From the NCBI GenBank assembly GCA_029247265.1, contig JAQWLN010000081.1:1-64000 (forward strand): 64,000 nucleotides of DNA, in the 5' to 3' direction. Every line of letters begins with the position of its first letter. The stretch's first letter is position 1. This DNA is from Fuerstiella sp. GTDB lineage: Bacteria; Planctomycetota; Planctomycetia; Planctomycetales; Planctomycetaceae. A program made the position numbers and the translations under genes. The notes beneath the pieces are model-generated. The model was not told the origin of the DNA, did no database searches, and was given only the letters and a program-made list of their open reading frames with translations. Below are positions 27,256-35,460 of the stretch, piece by piece.

Positions 27256-28761
27256 ATGACGCAGCCCGCTGATCAGGGAAAGACGACGGGACCGTACCAT
27301 GCCGCTGAGTCTGAGCCTATCGTTGCGGCCATTCGTGAGGCCGTTGGTGATCAACATTTCCTACACTGGTTTCGTGACCGCAGCAGGTTTTCCGTTGCCG
27401 GCGAAACGCTGCACATTTACGTGCCCAACCCGTTTATTTCAAACTGGCTGTTGAAACGATTTCGGTCACAGTTCAACAAGGCTGCAGCAAATCTGCTGGG
27501 CCCCGCCGGAAGATTTGAACTGTCAGTGGATGAGTCGCTGCAAACGCCGGTTTCTTCGCCAAAGAAGGCGTCGACCGTGGCGAAACGGCCAGTTGCTCCG
27601 CTCGCTCCGATAGACGGTTCTGCAGATGCCGCAGCGGTGCGCGTGACGCCTTCCCAGGTGGCTGCATCGGTAAACGGTGTTCAGTCCCTAGCGGTGCGAC
27701 CTGCGAATCGCCGGCGATTTCGACGTTTCGCCGGTATGATGTCCGGCGCGTGCAACGACCTGGCATTGATGGCCGCACGGCAGGTCGCGGAATTTCCCGG
27801 TGAACGCTTCAATCCGTTGTATGTTCACGGTCCAACAGGCATTGGCAAAACTCATTTGCTGGAAGCTATTTACAGTGAGGTCAAGGCAACGCATTCCAAC
27901 CTGAATGTGATGTATCTGACCAGTGAGTCGTTTACGAACTACTTCACGCAGGCACTGGCTTCCAAAACTGTTCCGTCGTTTCGGCAGCGGTTTCGCAACG
28001 TGGACGTTTTGCTGGTGGACAACATTGAGTTCCTTGATAACAAACGAGCCACTCAGGAGGAATTCCTGCACACGGTGGTACAGGTGCTGGAGCACGGCGG
28101 GCAACTTGTGATTACCGGGGACCGTCATCCTCGACTGCTCAGCAAGCATCGCGAAGAATTGACGACGCGTTTCATGAGCGGACTCGTATGTCGGATCGAA
28201 ATCCCGTCCGAAGAGACCCGACGTCGCATCGCGGTATCGCTGGCATTACCGATTCGAGACAGCTTTACCCAGGAAGCTTTGGATTACGTAGCCATAAAGT
28301 GTCGTAAGAATGTCAGAGAAATTCAGGGAGCTCTGAACTGCCTGCACGCCCACTTCAAGCTTGGTGGAAAACGCATCACCGTTTCACGTGCTCGTGAGAT
28401 TCTCGGAGATATGGAACGCGAGTGCCGCCGACTGGTGCGGATCAGCGACGTCGAGAAAGTTATCTGCGATGCGTTTGGTGTGAATACCAATGATTTGCGT
28501 TCAAAATCACGCCGCAAGGCGGTGAGTTGTCCACGCGCCCTGGCTATGTACATAGCTCGGAAACTGACCAAGTCGGCCTACCGGGAAATCGGCATGTACT
28601 TCGGTGGACGCGACCACAGTACTGTGGTCGCTGCTGAAAAACGCGTGCAGTTATGGATCGACAGCGACTCACCGATCAGCCTGCCAACATCGTGTCGCGG
28701 TCGCACAGTCGCCGATGTGATCCACGAAATTGAAGAACGCCTGCTTAGTCTGGCGATGTAA
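27256..28761 (+). CDS. dnaA: Chromosomal replication initiator protein DnaA
   Basis: 501 aa. DnaA binds DnaA boxes and opens the origin as an ATP-bound filament. Domain I (REAVGDQHFLHWF, IYVPNPFISNWL) is followed by a linker and the AAA+ domain with Walker A HGPTGIGKTHL and Walker B LLVDNIEFL (usually DDIQF, so the second acidic residue is Asn). Then come arginine-finger region residues TTRFMSGLV and the DNA-binding domain IV with YFGGRDHSTVVAAEKRV. ATG 27256 has a strong GGAGGGG site five bases upstream and is preferred over the start 39 bases earlier. dnaN is not adjacent, unlike many bacteria. Confidence 0.96.
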   Translation: MTQPADQGKTTGPYHAAESEPIVAAIREAVGDQHFLHWFRDRSRFSVAGETLHIYVPNPFISNWLLKRFRSQFNKAAANLLGPAGRFELSVDESLQTPVSSPKKASTVAKRPVAPLAPIDGSADAAAVRVTPSQVAASVNGVQSLAVRPANRRRFRRFAGMMSGACNDLALMAARQVAEFPGERFNPLYVHGPTGIGKTHLLEAIYSEVKATHSNLNVMYLTSESFTNYFTQALASKTVPSFRQRFRNVDVLLVDNIEFLDNKRATQEEFLHTVVQVLEHGGQLVITGDRHPRLLSKHREELTTRFMSGLVCRIEIPSEETRRRIAVSLALPIRDSFTQEALDYVAIKCRKNVREIQGALNCLHAHFKLGGKRITVSRAREILGDMERECRRLVRISDVEKVICDAFGVNTNDLRSKSRRKAVSCPRALAMYIARKLTKSAYREIGMYFGGRDHSTVVAAEKRVQLWIDSDSPISLPTSCRGRTVADVIHEIEERLLSLAM

Positions 28762-28803
28762 GGGCAAACTTAAATTCCGCCAGCTCACTGATGTTGGATC
28801 GTG

Positions 28804-30789
28804 TCAATAACGAGCTGGCACGGGATTCACACTGGTGCGGGTATCATGAACCTGCTGTATCGCCTGGTTGTACTGGCTGTTGAGGCCACGGAGCTGCTGC
28901 TCATACGCCGCCAGCGGACCTGGCGCGGCGACCGAGCCGAGTTGAACCGACGGAATCCGGCCCGTGCTGCTTTGATTGAGCCCGGACTGCACTCCCTGTG
29001 ACGTGGTTTGCATAACGGAAGGGGTACCTGAACTGTTCTGGATCACTTGTTGTGCCCGGTTGTCTTGTGTTGACGGTGGCAAGCCTGTCGGTGACAGCAC
29101 ACCTCCCGCAGCAAAGACCGGGCGTCCCACTGCAGGAGCTGCGGAGGTTGGCGGCGCTGTATTGTCTGGTGTGTATCGCATCTGCTGCATGTGCTGTTCG
29201 GCCGGAAGAACCCTCGGCGGCTGTTGATACATCCCACCGTTGATCATGGTGTTTGTTCCTGGCATCATTGTTGGCAGACTTCCAGCGTGTTGTCCCGAAA
29301 ACTGGGGCTGACCTGACACTTGCGAAACCGGTAACTGGATCTGGTTCATTCCTCTCGTACCTGGTGATACATTTCCTGCGCTGATTGGGAATAATGCTCC
29401 CGGGCCGGCATTAAGTCCGGCGACTGGCGCCCGGTAATTCTGAGGTGCAGGGTTTTGAAACTGCTGCACTGGTACCGCAGGCTGTGGAGCACCATAACGA
29501 TTGGAAGTCATTGGCTGTGTGACCTGCTGAATCAGCCCTCGTGCCGGCATCAGCTCGGTGCCGTGTGGCGTCTGAGTTCCGTATCTTGGTAACTGAGTGT
29601 GCTGCGTCTGCTGTGGTTGCACGGTCTGCTGTGGGAACTGTGCTGATCGGTCGGCGGAGAATTGCGGCAGCGCGTTGTGCAAAGGAACATCGCCCCGCTG
29701 GTTTGGCGGGTGACCCGTCAGGTAGCCGTCCTGCGGAACATTCTCGAACGCCCCTTCGGACGCACCACCAAAGCCGGGATGCTGAGAGTTTGAGGGCGGA
29801 TACGATTGGTAGCCGGACGGAGAAACCATGTTTTCAGTCAGCATTCTTCCCGCGTCTGAGGTTGCCGGGGGCGGCGCAATGTTCGCTTGAGGTATGCTGG
29901 ATTGCGGCCGGGGCACAGTCAATTGGCCAGTCGGCGTTTGAACCCTCTCAGCTGTCAGCCTTTGCTGTTCGCGGAAGCTTTTTTCCTGGCGAGCCTTCTG
30001 GGCGCGTGCGCGCTCTTCGGCCATCAGCCGTTTTGTTTCCTCAAATGACGCGTTCAGTGGCTGCGATACGTCAACCTGGGGAGTACCCCCATCAGTTGCG
30101 TGAAGTTCATTTTCCAGGCGAGCAAGTGTTGTACTCACGTCGTCTGACGAGTAGATCGCAGACAGCTGGGATGCGGCAGCAGGGCGGTCACCGCGTTTTA
30201 ATGCCAGCAGTGCAAGGTTAATGTGCGCATGTTCGTGTTGCGGAGAAACGTGAAGAGCCTGCTTGAGATACTGGGAAGATTCATGATAGCGATTCTGCAA
30301 CAGATAACTGTAGCCCAGGTCATTCAGAATACCTGGGTCCTGCGGACGCTGTTGCAACGCCTGTTTGTAGTGGAATTCGGCTGCCGACCAGCTTTCTTCC
30401 AGGTCGGCTACGATGGCGATGCCATGGTGGGCGTCGGCGTTGCCAGTATCCAGTTTAAGTGCCTCCTGGAATGCCTGCCGAGCTCTTCCAAGCTGTGTCG
30501 GTGTTTGATCTTCGCGAAGGGATGCCTGTCCCGATTGAATCAGCTGTTGAACTCGTCCTGTCGACACAGGTTGTGAACTGCCCGTCGAAGTGACCATCTG
30601 TTGAGCTTCAGGATCACTTTCGACGCGCGCAGCCACGGGCTGGGGATTGTTCAGGGCCGCAATTTCCTCGGCGGATTTGTACTTTGTTTGTTTCGCCGTG
30701 TACCAGGGAAACACCGATGAGTCGATCGACTGACATCCTGAAAATACAGCAAGGCAAATCAGCCCTATACAATGGGCGCTTCGTGTCAT
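28804..30789 (-). CDS. TPR lipoprotein with long Gln/Pro-rich tail
   Basis: 661 aa. The N-terminus has a lipobox (CLAVFSGCQS), so the mature protein should be lipid-anchored. Residues about 75-220 contain tetratricopeptide repeats (RARQAFQEALKLDTGNADAH, AEFHYKQALQQRPQDPGILNDLGY, SSQYLKQALHVSPQHEHAHINLALL), used for protein contacts. A charged helix (MAEERARAQKARQEKSFREQQ) leads into about 400 residues rich in Gln, Pro, Ser and Gly with no fold evident. Similar lipoproteins with TPR and disordered tails are frequent in planctomycetes. It is divergent from a secreted protein across 360 bases, and the genes may share a control region. Confidence 0.85.
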   Translation of the reverse strand: MTRSAHCIGLICLAVFSGCQSIDSSVFPWYTAKQTKYKSAEEIAALNNPQPVAARVESDPEAQQMVTSTGSSQPVSTGRVQQLIQSGQASLREDQTPTQLGRARQAFQEALKLDTGNADAHHGIAIVADLEESWSAAEFHYKQALQQRPQDPGILNDLGYSYLLQNRYHESSQYLKQALHVSPQHEHAHINLALLALKRGDRPAAASQLSAIYSSDDVSTTLARLENELHATDGGTPQVDVSQPLNASFEETKRLMAEERARAQKARQEKSFREQQRLTAERVQTPTGQLTVPRPQSSIPQANIAPPPATSDAGRMLTENMVSPSGYQSYPPSNSQHPGFGGASEGAFENVPQDGYLTGHPPNQRGDVPLHNALPQFSADRSAQFPQQTVQPQQTQHTQLPRYGTQTPHGTELMPARGLIQQVTQPMTSNRYGAPQPAVPVQQFQNPAPQNYRAPVAGLNAGPGALFPISAGNVSPGTRGMNQIQLPVSQVSGQPQFSGQHAGSLPTMMPGTNTMINGGMYQQPPRVLPAEQHMQQMRYTPDNTAPPTSAAPAVGRPVFAAGGVLSPTGLPPSTQDNRAQQVIQNSSGTPSVMQTTSQGVQSGLNQSSTGRIPSVQLGSVAAPGPLAAYEQQLRGLNSQYNQAIQQVHDTRTSVNPVPARY

Positions 30790-31149
30790 GGTAAGCCATC
30801 CGTCTTCAAAAGATGGGAACGGTCAGACGTGAGGGTAAAGAGAGCTGACCACAGGAGCCCGTCGTTATACGACTGGTATGTAACCGTGTCGAGATCGTCA
30901 GGCGCGGCCAAATCCTGAATCGCTGGCTCATTGGGGATTAGCGGCAGATGTTGCCGATTAAATGACAACTTCTGCGTGTGCCACGTCCTAAAAGCGCAAA
31001 AAACGCGGCAGGATAACCTGCCGCGTCGATATCTTCTGAGTTGCCGAAGTCCTGGGTGTCAAAAACCACCGCCACCATTTCCTCTGGCCGCGATAGATTG
31101 CTGCAGCGAATGGAATTGGCTGCGCAGATTTCGACCTGGAGGGATTCAA
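30790..31149. other. Divergent intergenic region with a terminator-like hairpin
   Basis: This 360-base gap lies between the TPR lipoprotein (minus) and the secreted protein (plus). It contains the hairpin at 31003-31026 whose T-run faces the lipoprotein gene. No protein gene is supported: a long plus-strand frame running through it from 30931 is Cys/Arg-rich and precedes the real start at 31150. Confidence 0.5.
30997..31026 (-). terminator. Terminator or attenuator in the leader of the lipoprotein gene
   Basis: A 10-bp GC-rich stem (ACGCGGCAGG/CCTGCCGCGT) with an ATAA/TTAT tetraloop is followed on the minus strand by a run of six T. No minus-strand gene ends upstream of it, and it is about 215 bases before the minus-strand lipoprotein start, so it may sit in that leader. 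Alternatively it ends transcripts antisense to the secreted-protein gene. Confidence 0.65.
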
Positions 31150-31743
31150 ATGCGTCGGATTCAGCTTCCCGTTACCATGCTATGTGTCCTCACTGCGGTG
31201 CACAGTCCCGGTCAGGACGATGTGGGCTATAACGCCACGAGTGTTGGTTTTACGAGTGCCTGCAATACCGGCGGTTGCAACTACGGCAGATTGGGTTTTA
31301 ACGGCGCACAGCTATACCCGTTCGACCAGCAGGATCCGTGGCTTCACGGTCAGCACCAACGTGTGCCATCGTATGGCGGCTACAGCAGTTTTCGTCCCTA
31401 CAATTATCGACACATTGCGCCGCAGTCACAGATTGCTGCGAACTTTGGCGGGGCAGGCGGAATGGCATATTCGCAGCAATTCTGGAATCGATATCGAGAA
31501 GCGTATCTGAATCAGAATCTCCATTATCGATCTGACGAAGCCGGAATGGTCTCTCCACCGGACAACATTCCGTCCCGGCAAAAACCAATCGTGTATTCTA
31601 CCGAAGGCGTGCCGCAGGCACAGCAACTGATTCGTCTGCCGCCCGTGATGAGACAGAAGAGCCTGCCATTCTCGGGGCCGTCCGTCTCAAGCAACTCGGC
31701 GGCTGCCGCCAGTATCTACCCGGCCGGCGTTGTCGGGCGATAG
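31150..31743 (+). CDS. Secreted hypothetical protein
   Basis: 197 aa. ATG 31150 has GGAGG eight bases upstream and starts a short signal peptide (MRRIQLPVTMLCVLTAVHSPGQ). The mature protein is rich in Gly, Tyr, Gln, Ser and Asn (GYNATSVGFTSACNTGGCNYG, QFWNRYREAYLNQNL) with two cysteines near its N-terminus. I recognise no domain. Small Gly/Tyr/Gln-rich exported proteins are common in planctomycetes, often of unknown function. It is divergent from the TPR lipoprotein and may be functionally linked by that arrangement only. Confidence 0.75.
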   Translation: MRRIQLPVTMLCVLTAVHSPGQDDVGYNATSVGFTSACNTGGCNYGRLGFNGAQLYPFDQQDPWLHGQHQRVPSYGGYSSFRPYNYRHIAPQSQIAANFGGAGGMAYSQQFWNRYREAYLNQNLHYRSDEAGMVSPPDNIPSRQKPIVYSTEGVPQAQQLIRLPPVMRQKSLPFSGPSVSSNSAAAASIYPAGVVGR

Positions 31744-31987
31744 CGAACTGAGGCAGAAACACCAGACGTGAAACAAACACCTTGTCTCCGAACCCTGGAA
31801 GATCGGGTGTTTTCGTTTATCATGTCGTCGTGCAGATTCGACCCTGTGTGCCTGTACCAACGCCATGACGGTTTGTTGCCGGGCTGCCGCTCATCCCACA
31901 GCATGGATAATGGCTGATCGCCTGCTCCAGAGAGCGGGGACGGGTTCTGAGTTTCCGATTTCTTGTGTAGTAAAGAACATTGCCGGA

Positions 31988-32791
31988 ATGAAAATCGCTC
32001 GCCTGAAACTTGCCGATGAATCAATTTGTTTTGCTGCACCGAACAGCGATGGCTCGTTTACTCGATTGGCAGGTGATCTGTACTCGGGATTAACCCCCAC
32101 CGGCCAGCAGGTGTCCGGGAAGCTGCTGGCTCCTGTGCACCCTGTCGACATTCTTTGCATTGGGTTGAACTACCGAAAGCATGCTGAAGAAGGCAATTCG
32201 GCGATTCCTCAACACCCCGTTCTGTTTATGAAGACCAGCACGGCCGTTCAGAACCCCGCTGATCCGATCGTCCTGCCTGGAAATCTTAAGAGTCACAAGG
32301 TCGATTACGAATGCGAGTTGGCGGTGGTCATCGGCCGAACCTGTCACAATGTGTCACAGGCGGATGCTCTGGACTATGTGTTGGGATACACATGCGCCAA
32401 CGATGTCAGTGCTCGAGACTGGCAGAAAGAACTGGGAGGCAGTCAGTGGTGTCGAGGCAAAACGTTCGCGACGTTTTGTCCGCTGGGGCCGTACCTGGTC
32501 ACTGCCGACGAGATTCCGGATCCGAACACGCTGCCCATTCGCACTTTGCTGAACGGGAACGTCATGCAGGACTGGAACACGGACGACATGATTTTCAATG
32601 TGCCTGCGCTGATCGAATTTCTGAGTGGCAGCACGATACTGGCGCCGGGCACCGTCATCTTGACGGGCACTCCGCACGGAGTTGGCGCGGCTCGCACGCC
32701 CCCCGTATTTCTGAAGGACGGTGACACGGTCAGTATTGAAATTGACAGGATTGGTACTCTGACAAATCCCGTCGTGGACGAAACCATATGA
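31988..32791 (+). CDS. Fumarylacetoacetate hydrolase family protein
   Basis: 267 aa. The FAH family includes ring-cleavage-product hydrolases, decarboxylases and isomerases acting on 2-oxo acids. The metal-binding acidic residues are present in YECELAVVIG and ANDVSARDWQ, with further signatures ILCIGLNYRKHAEE, GSQWCRGKTFATFCPLGP and GTVILTGTPHGVG. ATG 31988 (MKIARLKL) is preferred over the 41-codon upstream extension. It stands alone, so the substrate (for example 2-hydroxyhepta-dienoate or acylpyruvate) cannot be told. A bidirectional terminator follows. Confidence 0.92.
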   Translation: MKIARLKLADESICFAAPNSDGSFTRLAGDLYSGLTPTGQQVSGKLLAPVHPVDILCIGLNYRKHAEEGNSAIPQHPVLFMKTSTAVQNPADPIVLPGNLKSHKVDYECELAVVIGRTCHNVSQADALDYVLGYTCANDVSARDWQKELGGSQWCRGKTFATFCPLGPYLVTADEIPDPNTLPIRTLLNGNVMQDWNTDDMIFNVPALIEFLSGSTILAPGTVILTGTPHGVGAARTPPVFLKDGDTVSIEIDRIGTLTNPVVDETI

Positions 32792-32850
32792 TGCGTCCAG
32801 CGTCCTGATTCTCTGCCAGCATGGAGATCTCCCAATCTTCGGCGCATGAA

Positions 32851-32887
32851 AAAACGGCCGGTTGTCCCCAGGACATCCGGCCGTTTT
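32851..32887. terminator. Bidirectional intrinsic terminator
   Basis: An 11-bp stem (AAAACGGCCGG/CCGGCCGTTTT) encloses a 15-base loop that can extend the stem through GTCC/GGAC. It carries A and T runs at its feet on both strands. It lies between the convergent FAH-family gene and rplU and can end both transcripts. Confidence 0.85.
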
Positions 32888-32913
32888 CTGTTCACTTTGC
32901 TGTCGCCAACTGA

Positions 32914-33288
32914 CTATTCAGCAGCCTTGTCGTCTTTAGGCGCTACGGATTTTTCCACAATCTCAAGATTTGGCACCGTAATGGAGGTGATTTTGACTCG
33001 CGTGTATTTTTGACGGTGTCCCGTGTGTCGACGGCTGTTCTTGCGACGACGAATTTTCTGCACTTCCAGTTTTGGTCCCTTGTCTTCTTCAATGATCACT
33101 TCAGCTTCGACCGAGGCTCCTTCAATCATCGGCGCGCCGATGATACTGGGGCCGCCCCCATTCGCGATCAGAATTCGTTCGAATGTCAGACTGGATCCGA
33201 CTTCCGCACCGTTGCGGTAGTCCACAGACAGCACATCACCTTCCTGAATACGGTGCTGGCGATTTCCATCTTCGATAACGGCAAACAT
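32914..33288 (-). CDS. rplU: Ribosomal protein L21
   Basis: 124 aa large-subunit protein. It starts at ATG 33288 (MFAVIEDGNRQHRIQEGD), which matches the usual L21 start, and shows the KIRRRKNSRRHTGHRQKYT block that contacts 23S rRNA. The last about 20 residues are acidic and family-variable. It lies 211 bases downstream of the RNase E/G gene on the same strand, while L27 (rpmA), its usual partner, does not follow; a terminator follows instead. Confidence 0.93.
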   Translation of the reverse strand: MFAVIEDGNRQHRIQEGDVLSVDYRNGAEVGSSLTFERILIANGGGPSIIGAPMIEGASVEAEVIIEEDKGPKLEVQKIRRRKNSRRHTGHRQKYTRVKITSITVPNLEIVEKSVAPKDDKAAE

Positions 33289-33499
33289 TGGGAACTTACC
33301 TCGGTGAGACACTAACTTGGCAAAAGATCGGGCCATCACGGCCGACAGGAACAAATACTCAGGTTTTTCCGGCCGAAAACCGCCGAATCACGGAGTATAG
33401 CGTGACTTTCGGATACTTCGAGTGGGAAATCCGAACCTCAGTGAAGTTCTCAGGCAGATTTTCCGGGGACGGGAATTCGGGAACGAAAAAGCCCCCCAG

Positions 33500-35083
33500 T
33501 CAGCTTCCCATGGATACTGCTCGGCCATCATCATCCTGACAGCTGACTTTCAGGTGTTCGGGAGCGACGTCTGACCGCGAAACAATGCTGACGACCACAT
33601 CGCGTTCATCTTCCAGATTGATGATTTCTTTGCGTTTGCGGTTGTTCAACTCATTGGCGACACGGTCATGCGTCTCGATGACGATTTTGGCCACGTCCTC
33701 ATTGCTGGCTGCTGACATGACCAGTCGCATGACTTCAATTGTCAGACTTTCAGACGTCTTGACCTGCCCGACTCCGTTACAGCACGGACAGTCCTGATAA
33801 ATACTGCGTCGTAGTGACGGACGTATCCGCTGCCTCGTCATCTCGATCAAGCCAAACGGGCTGATTCTCATGACGCGAGTGCGGGCCCGGTCCCGACGCA
33901 CTGCTTTTCCCAGGGTGCGTTCGACGGCCCGACGGTGTTTTTCGTCGCGCATGTCAATGAAGTCGTTGACGATCACTCCACCTAGATCCCGCAGTCGAAT
34001 CTGTCGAGCGATCGCTTCAGCCGCTCGAAGGTTCATGCGATACGCTGTTTCTTCCGGGTCGTTAGCGACTCGGAAGTTACCGCTGTTCACATCAATAGCT
34101 ACCAGGGCCTCAGTCTGATCGATAACCAGCGATCCACCGCCATCGAGTGGCACGTTTCGGTCCTGAATCTGAGCAATTTCGTCTTCGATCCCATAATAAG
34201 CGAACAGCGGTTCAGGCTTGTTGAATCGTCTGACCCGATCGACGTGGGCGGGCATCACAATTTTCATGAACTCACGCGCTCGTTCATACGCCGCGTCTTC
34301 GTCAATCCAAACCGCGTCGATCTCGCCTGTGTAGATGTCCCGCATTGTGCGGATCATCATGTCGCTCTCTTCATAAATATCAACGGGACCGGTCTTTTCC
34401 TTGATCTTACCCACGATGGTCTCCCAGAGACGCAACAGGTAATTAAGATCGCGTTTTAGGTCGACTTCGTCGCGGTCAATTCCGGCGGTGCGAACAATAA
34501 AGCCCAGCCCTTCCGGCGGACGAATATTCCGCATCGCCTGCCGCAGTTGCCGACGTGCCCGCTCGTCATTGATCTTCCGACTGATGCCGACCCGTGCCAG
34601 TCCCGGCATCAGGACGATGTAACGACCAGGGATTGAAATATAGGTGGAAAGCGTCGGGCCTTTATTGCCGATGCCTTCTTTGATCACCTGCACAAGGACT
34701 TCGCTGCCCCGCTGGAAGATCTCCTGAATCGGAGGTTTGTTACGGGCATTACGCTCATTCAGACGCTTTGGAGGTCCGCCGCCCCGTTGCGGGCGGTCAT
34801 CATCGTCGTCATCGCTGTCATTCCGGCCGTCCTTCATTAAGTGCTTGAAGTACTGGAATTCGACATCACTGACGTGCAGGAAACCATTCCGGCCAACGCC
34901 GAAATCAATGAACGCAGCCTGGATGCTGGGCTCAATGTTGACCACTTTGCCTTTGTAGATATTTCCAACGTAGTTCTCAGCGCTGCTGCGTTCCACGTAC
35001 AATTCTTCAAGGCTGCCATCTTCAACGATTGCAATCCGACTTTCTTCCGGCTGCAGCACATTGATTAACATTTCTTTTTTCAT
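33500..35083 (-). CDS. rng: Rne/Rng-family ribonuclease (RNase E/G)
   Basis: 527 aa endoribonuclease that cuts single-stranded RNA in mRNA decay and rRNA/tRNA maturation. Start ATG 35083 (MKKEMLINVLQPEE). The S1 domain has VGNIYKGKVVNIEPSIQAAFIDFG and RNGFLHVSD but contains an acidic, Arg/Gly/Pro-rich insert (residues about 85-118, with six consecutive Asp). The catalytic metal ligands are visible in LVAIDVNSGNF and GVIVNDFIDM, and the zinc link in CPCCNG. No long C-terminal degradosome scaffold is present, so it is RNase G-like in size. Confidence 0.95.
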   Translation of the reverse strand: MKKEMLINVLQPEESRIAIVEDGSLEELYVERSSAENYVGNIYKGKVVNIEPSIQAAFIDFGVGRNGFLHVSDVEFQYFKHLMKDGRNDSDDDDDDRPQRGGGPPKRLNERNARNKPPIQEIFQRGSEVLVQVIKEGIGNKGPTLSTYISIPGRYIVLMPGLARVGISRKINDERARRQLRQAMRNIRPPEGLGFIVRTAGIDRDEVDLKRDLNYLLRLWETIVGKIKEKTGPVDIYEESDMMIRTMRDIYTGEIDAVWIDEDAAYERAREFMKIVMPAHVDRVRRFNKPEPLFAYYGIEDEIAQIQDRNVPLDGGGSLVIDQTEALVAIDVNSGNFRVANDPEETAYRMNLRAAEAIARQIRLRDLGGVIVNDFIDMRDEKHRRAVERTLGKAVRRDRARTRVMRISPFGLIEMTRQRIRPSLRRSIYQDCPCCNGVGQVKTSESLTIEVMRLVMSAASNEDVAKIVIETHDRVANELNNRKRKEIINLEDERDVVVSIVSRSDVAPEHLKVSCQDDDGRAVSMGS

Positions 35084-35460
35084 GACTCTGCTTTCGTTCC
35101 TGAGAACGAACAGCATCGTCGAACCCAAACCATCACGTGAAACAACTTCGGTCAACCGACATTTTCTGTCTGACACAATCCCGTGAGACAAGCGTGTTCG
35201 TGCTGCGAATCGGCAACGAGCTGAATATGCTCGCCGTTGAAGGGCGCGGCTGCAGACCAGGTTGAGTCAGTGTTCTGTGATTGAATAGAGATTCCTTGCG
35301 GGGGTTCGACGTAACACCGGTTGCGGTGTCTTCATCCGTATCACAGTCGATGTCAGATACTCTTTCAACGAGCATGCTGACAGGAGCGGCCGCAATTCGG
35401 GTGGCGCTTGTTCGTTCGTGTCTTAATTCGGGCCGCAGACAAATGCGGCCCCTAAGTATT
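35084..35460. other. Intergenic region between ptsI and RNase E/G gene
   Basis: This 377-base gap follows ptsI on the minus strand and precedes the ribonuclease gene. It begins with the hairpin described at 35430-35451. A 111-codon minus-strand frame (35133-35468) overlaps the ptsI stop and looks non-coding. No gene is called. Confidence 0.5.
35430..35451 (-). terminator. Stem-loop after ptsI
   Basis: The 8-bp GC-rich stem GGGCCGCA/TGCGGCCC with a 6-base loop begins about 10 bases beyond the ptsI stop on the minus strand. There is no T-run after it (GAATTAAG), so it may protect the mRNA end or cause only partial termination. Confidence 0.5.
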
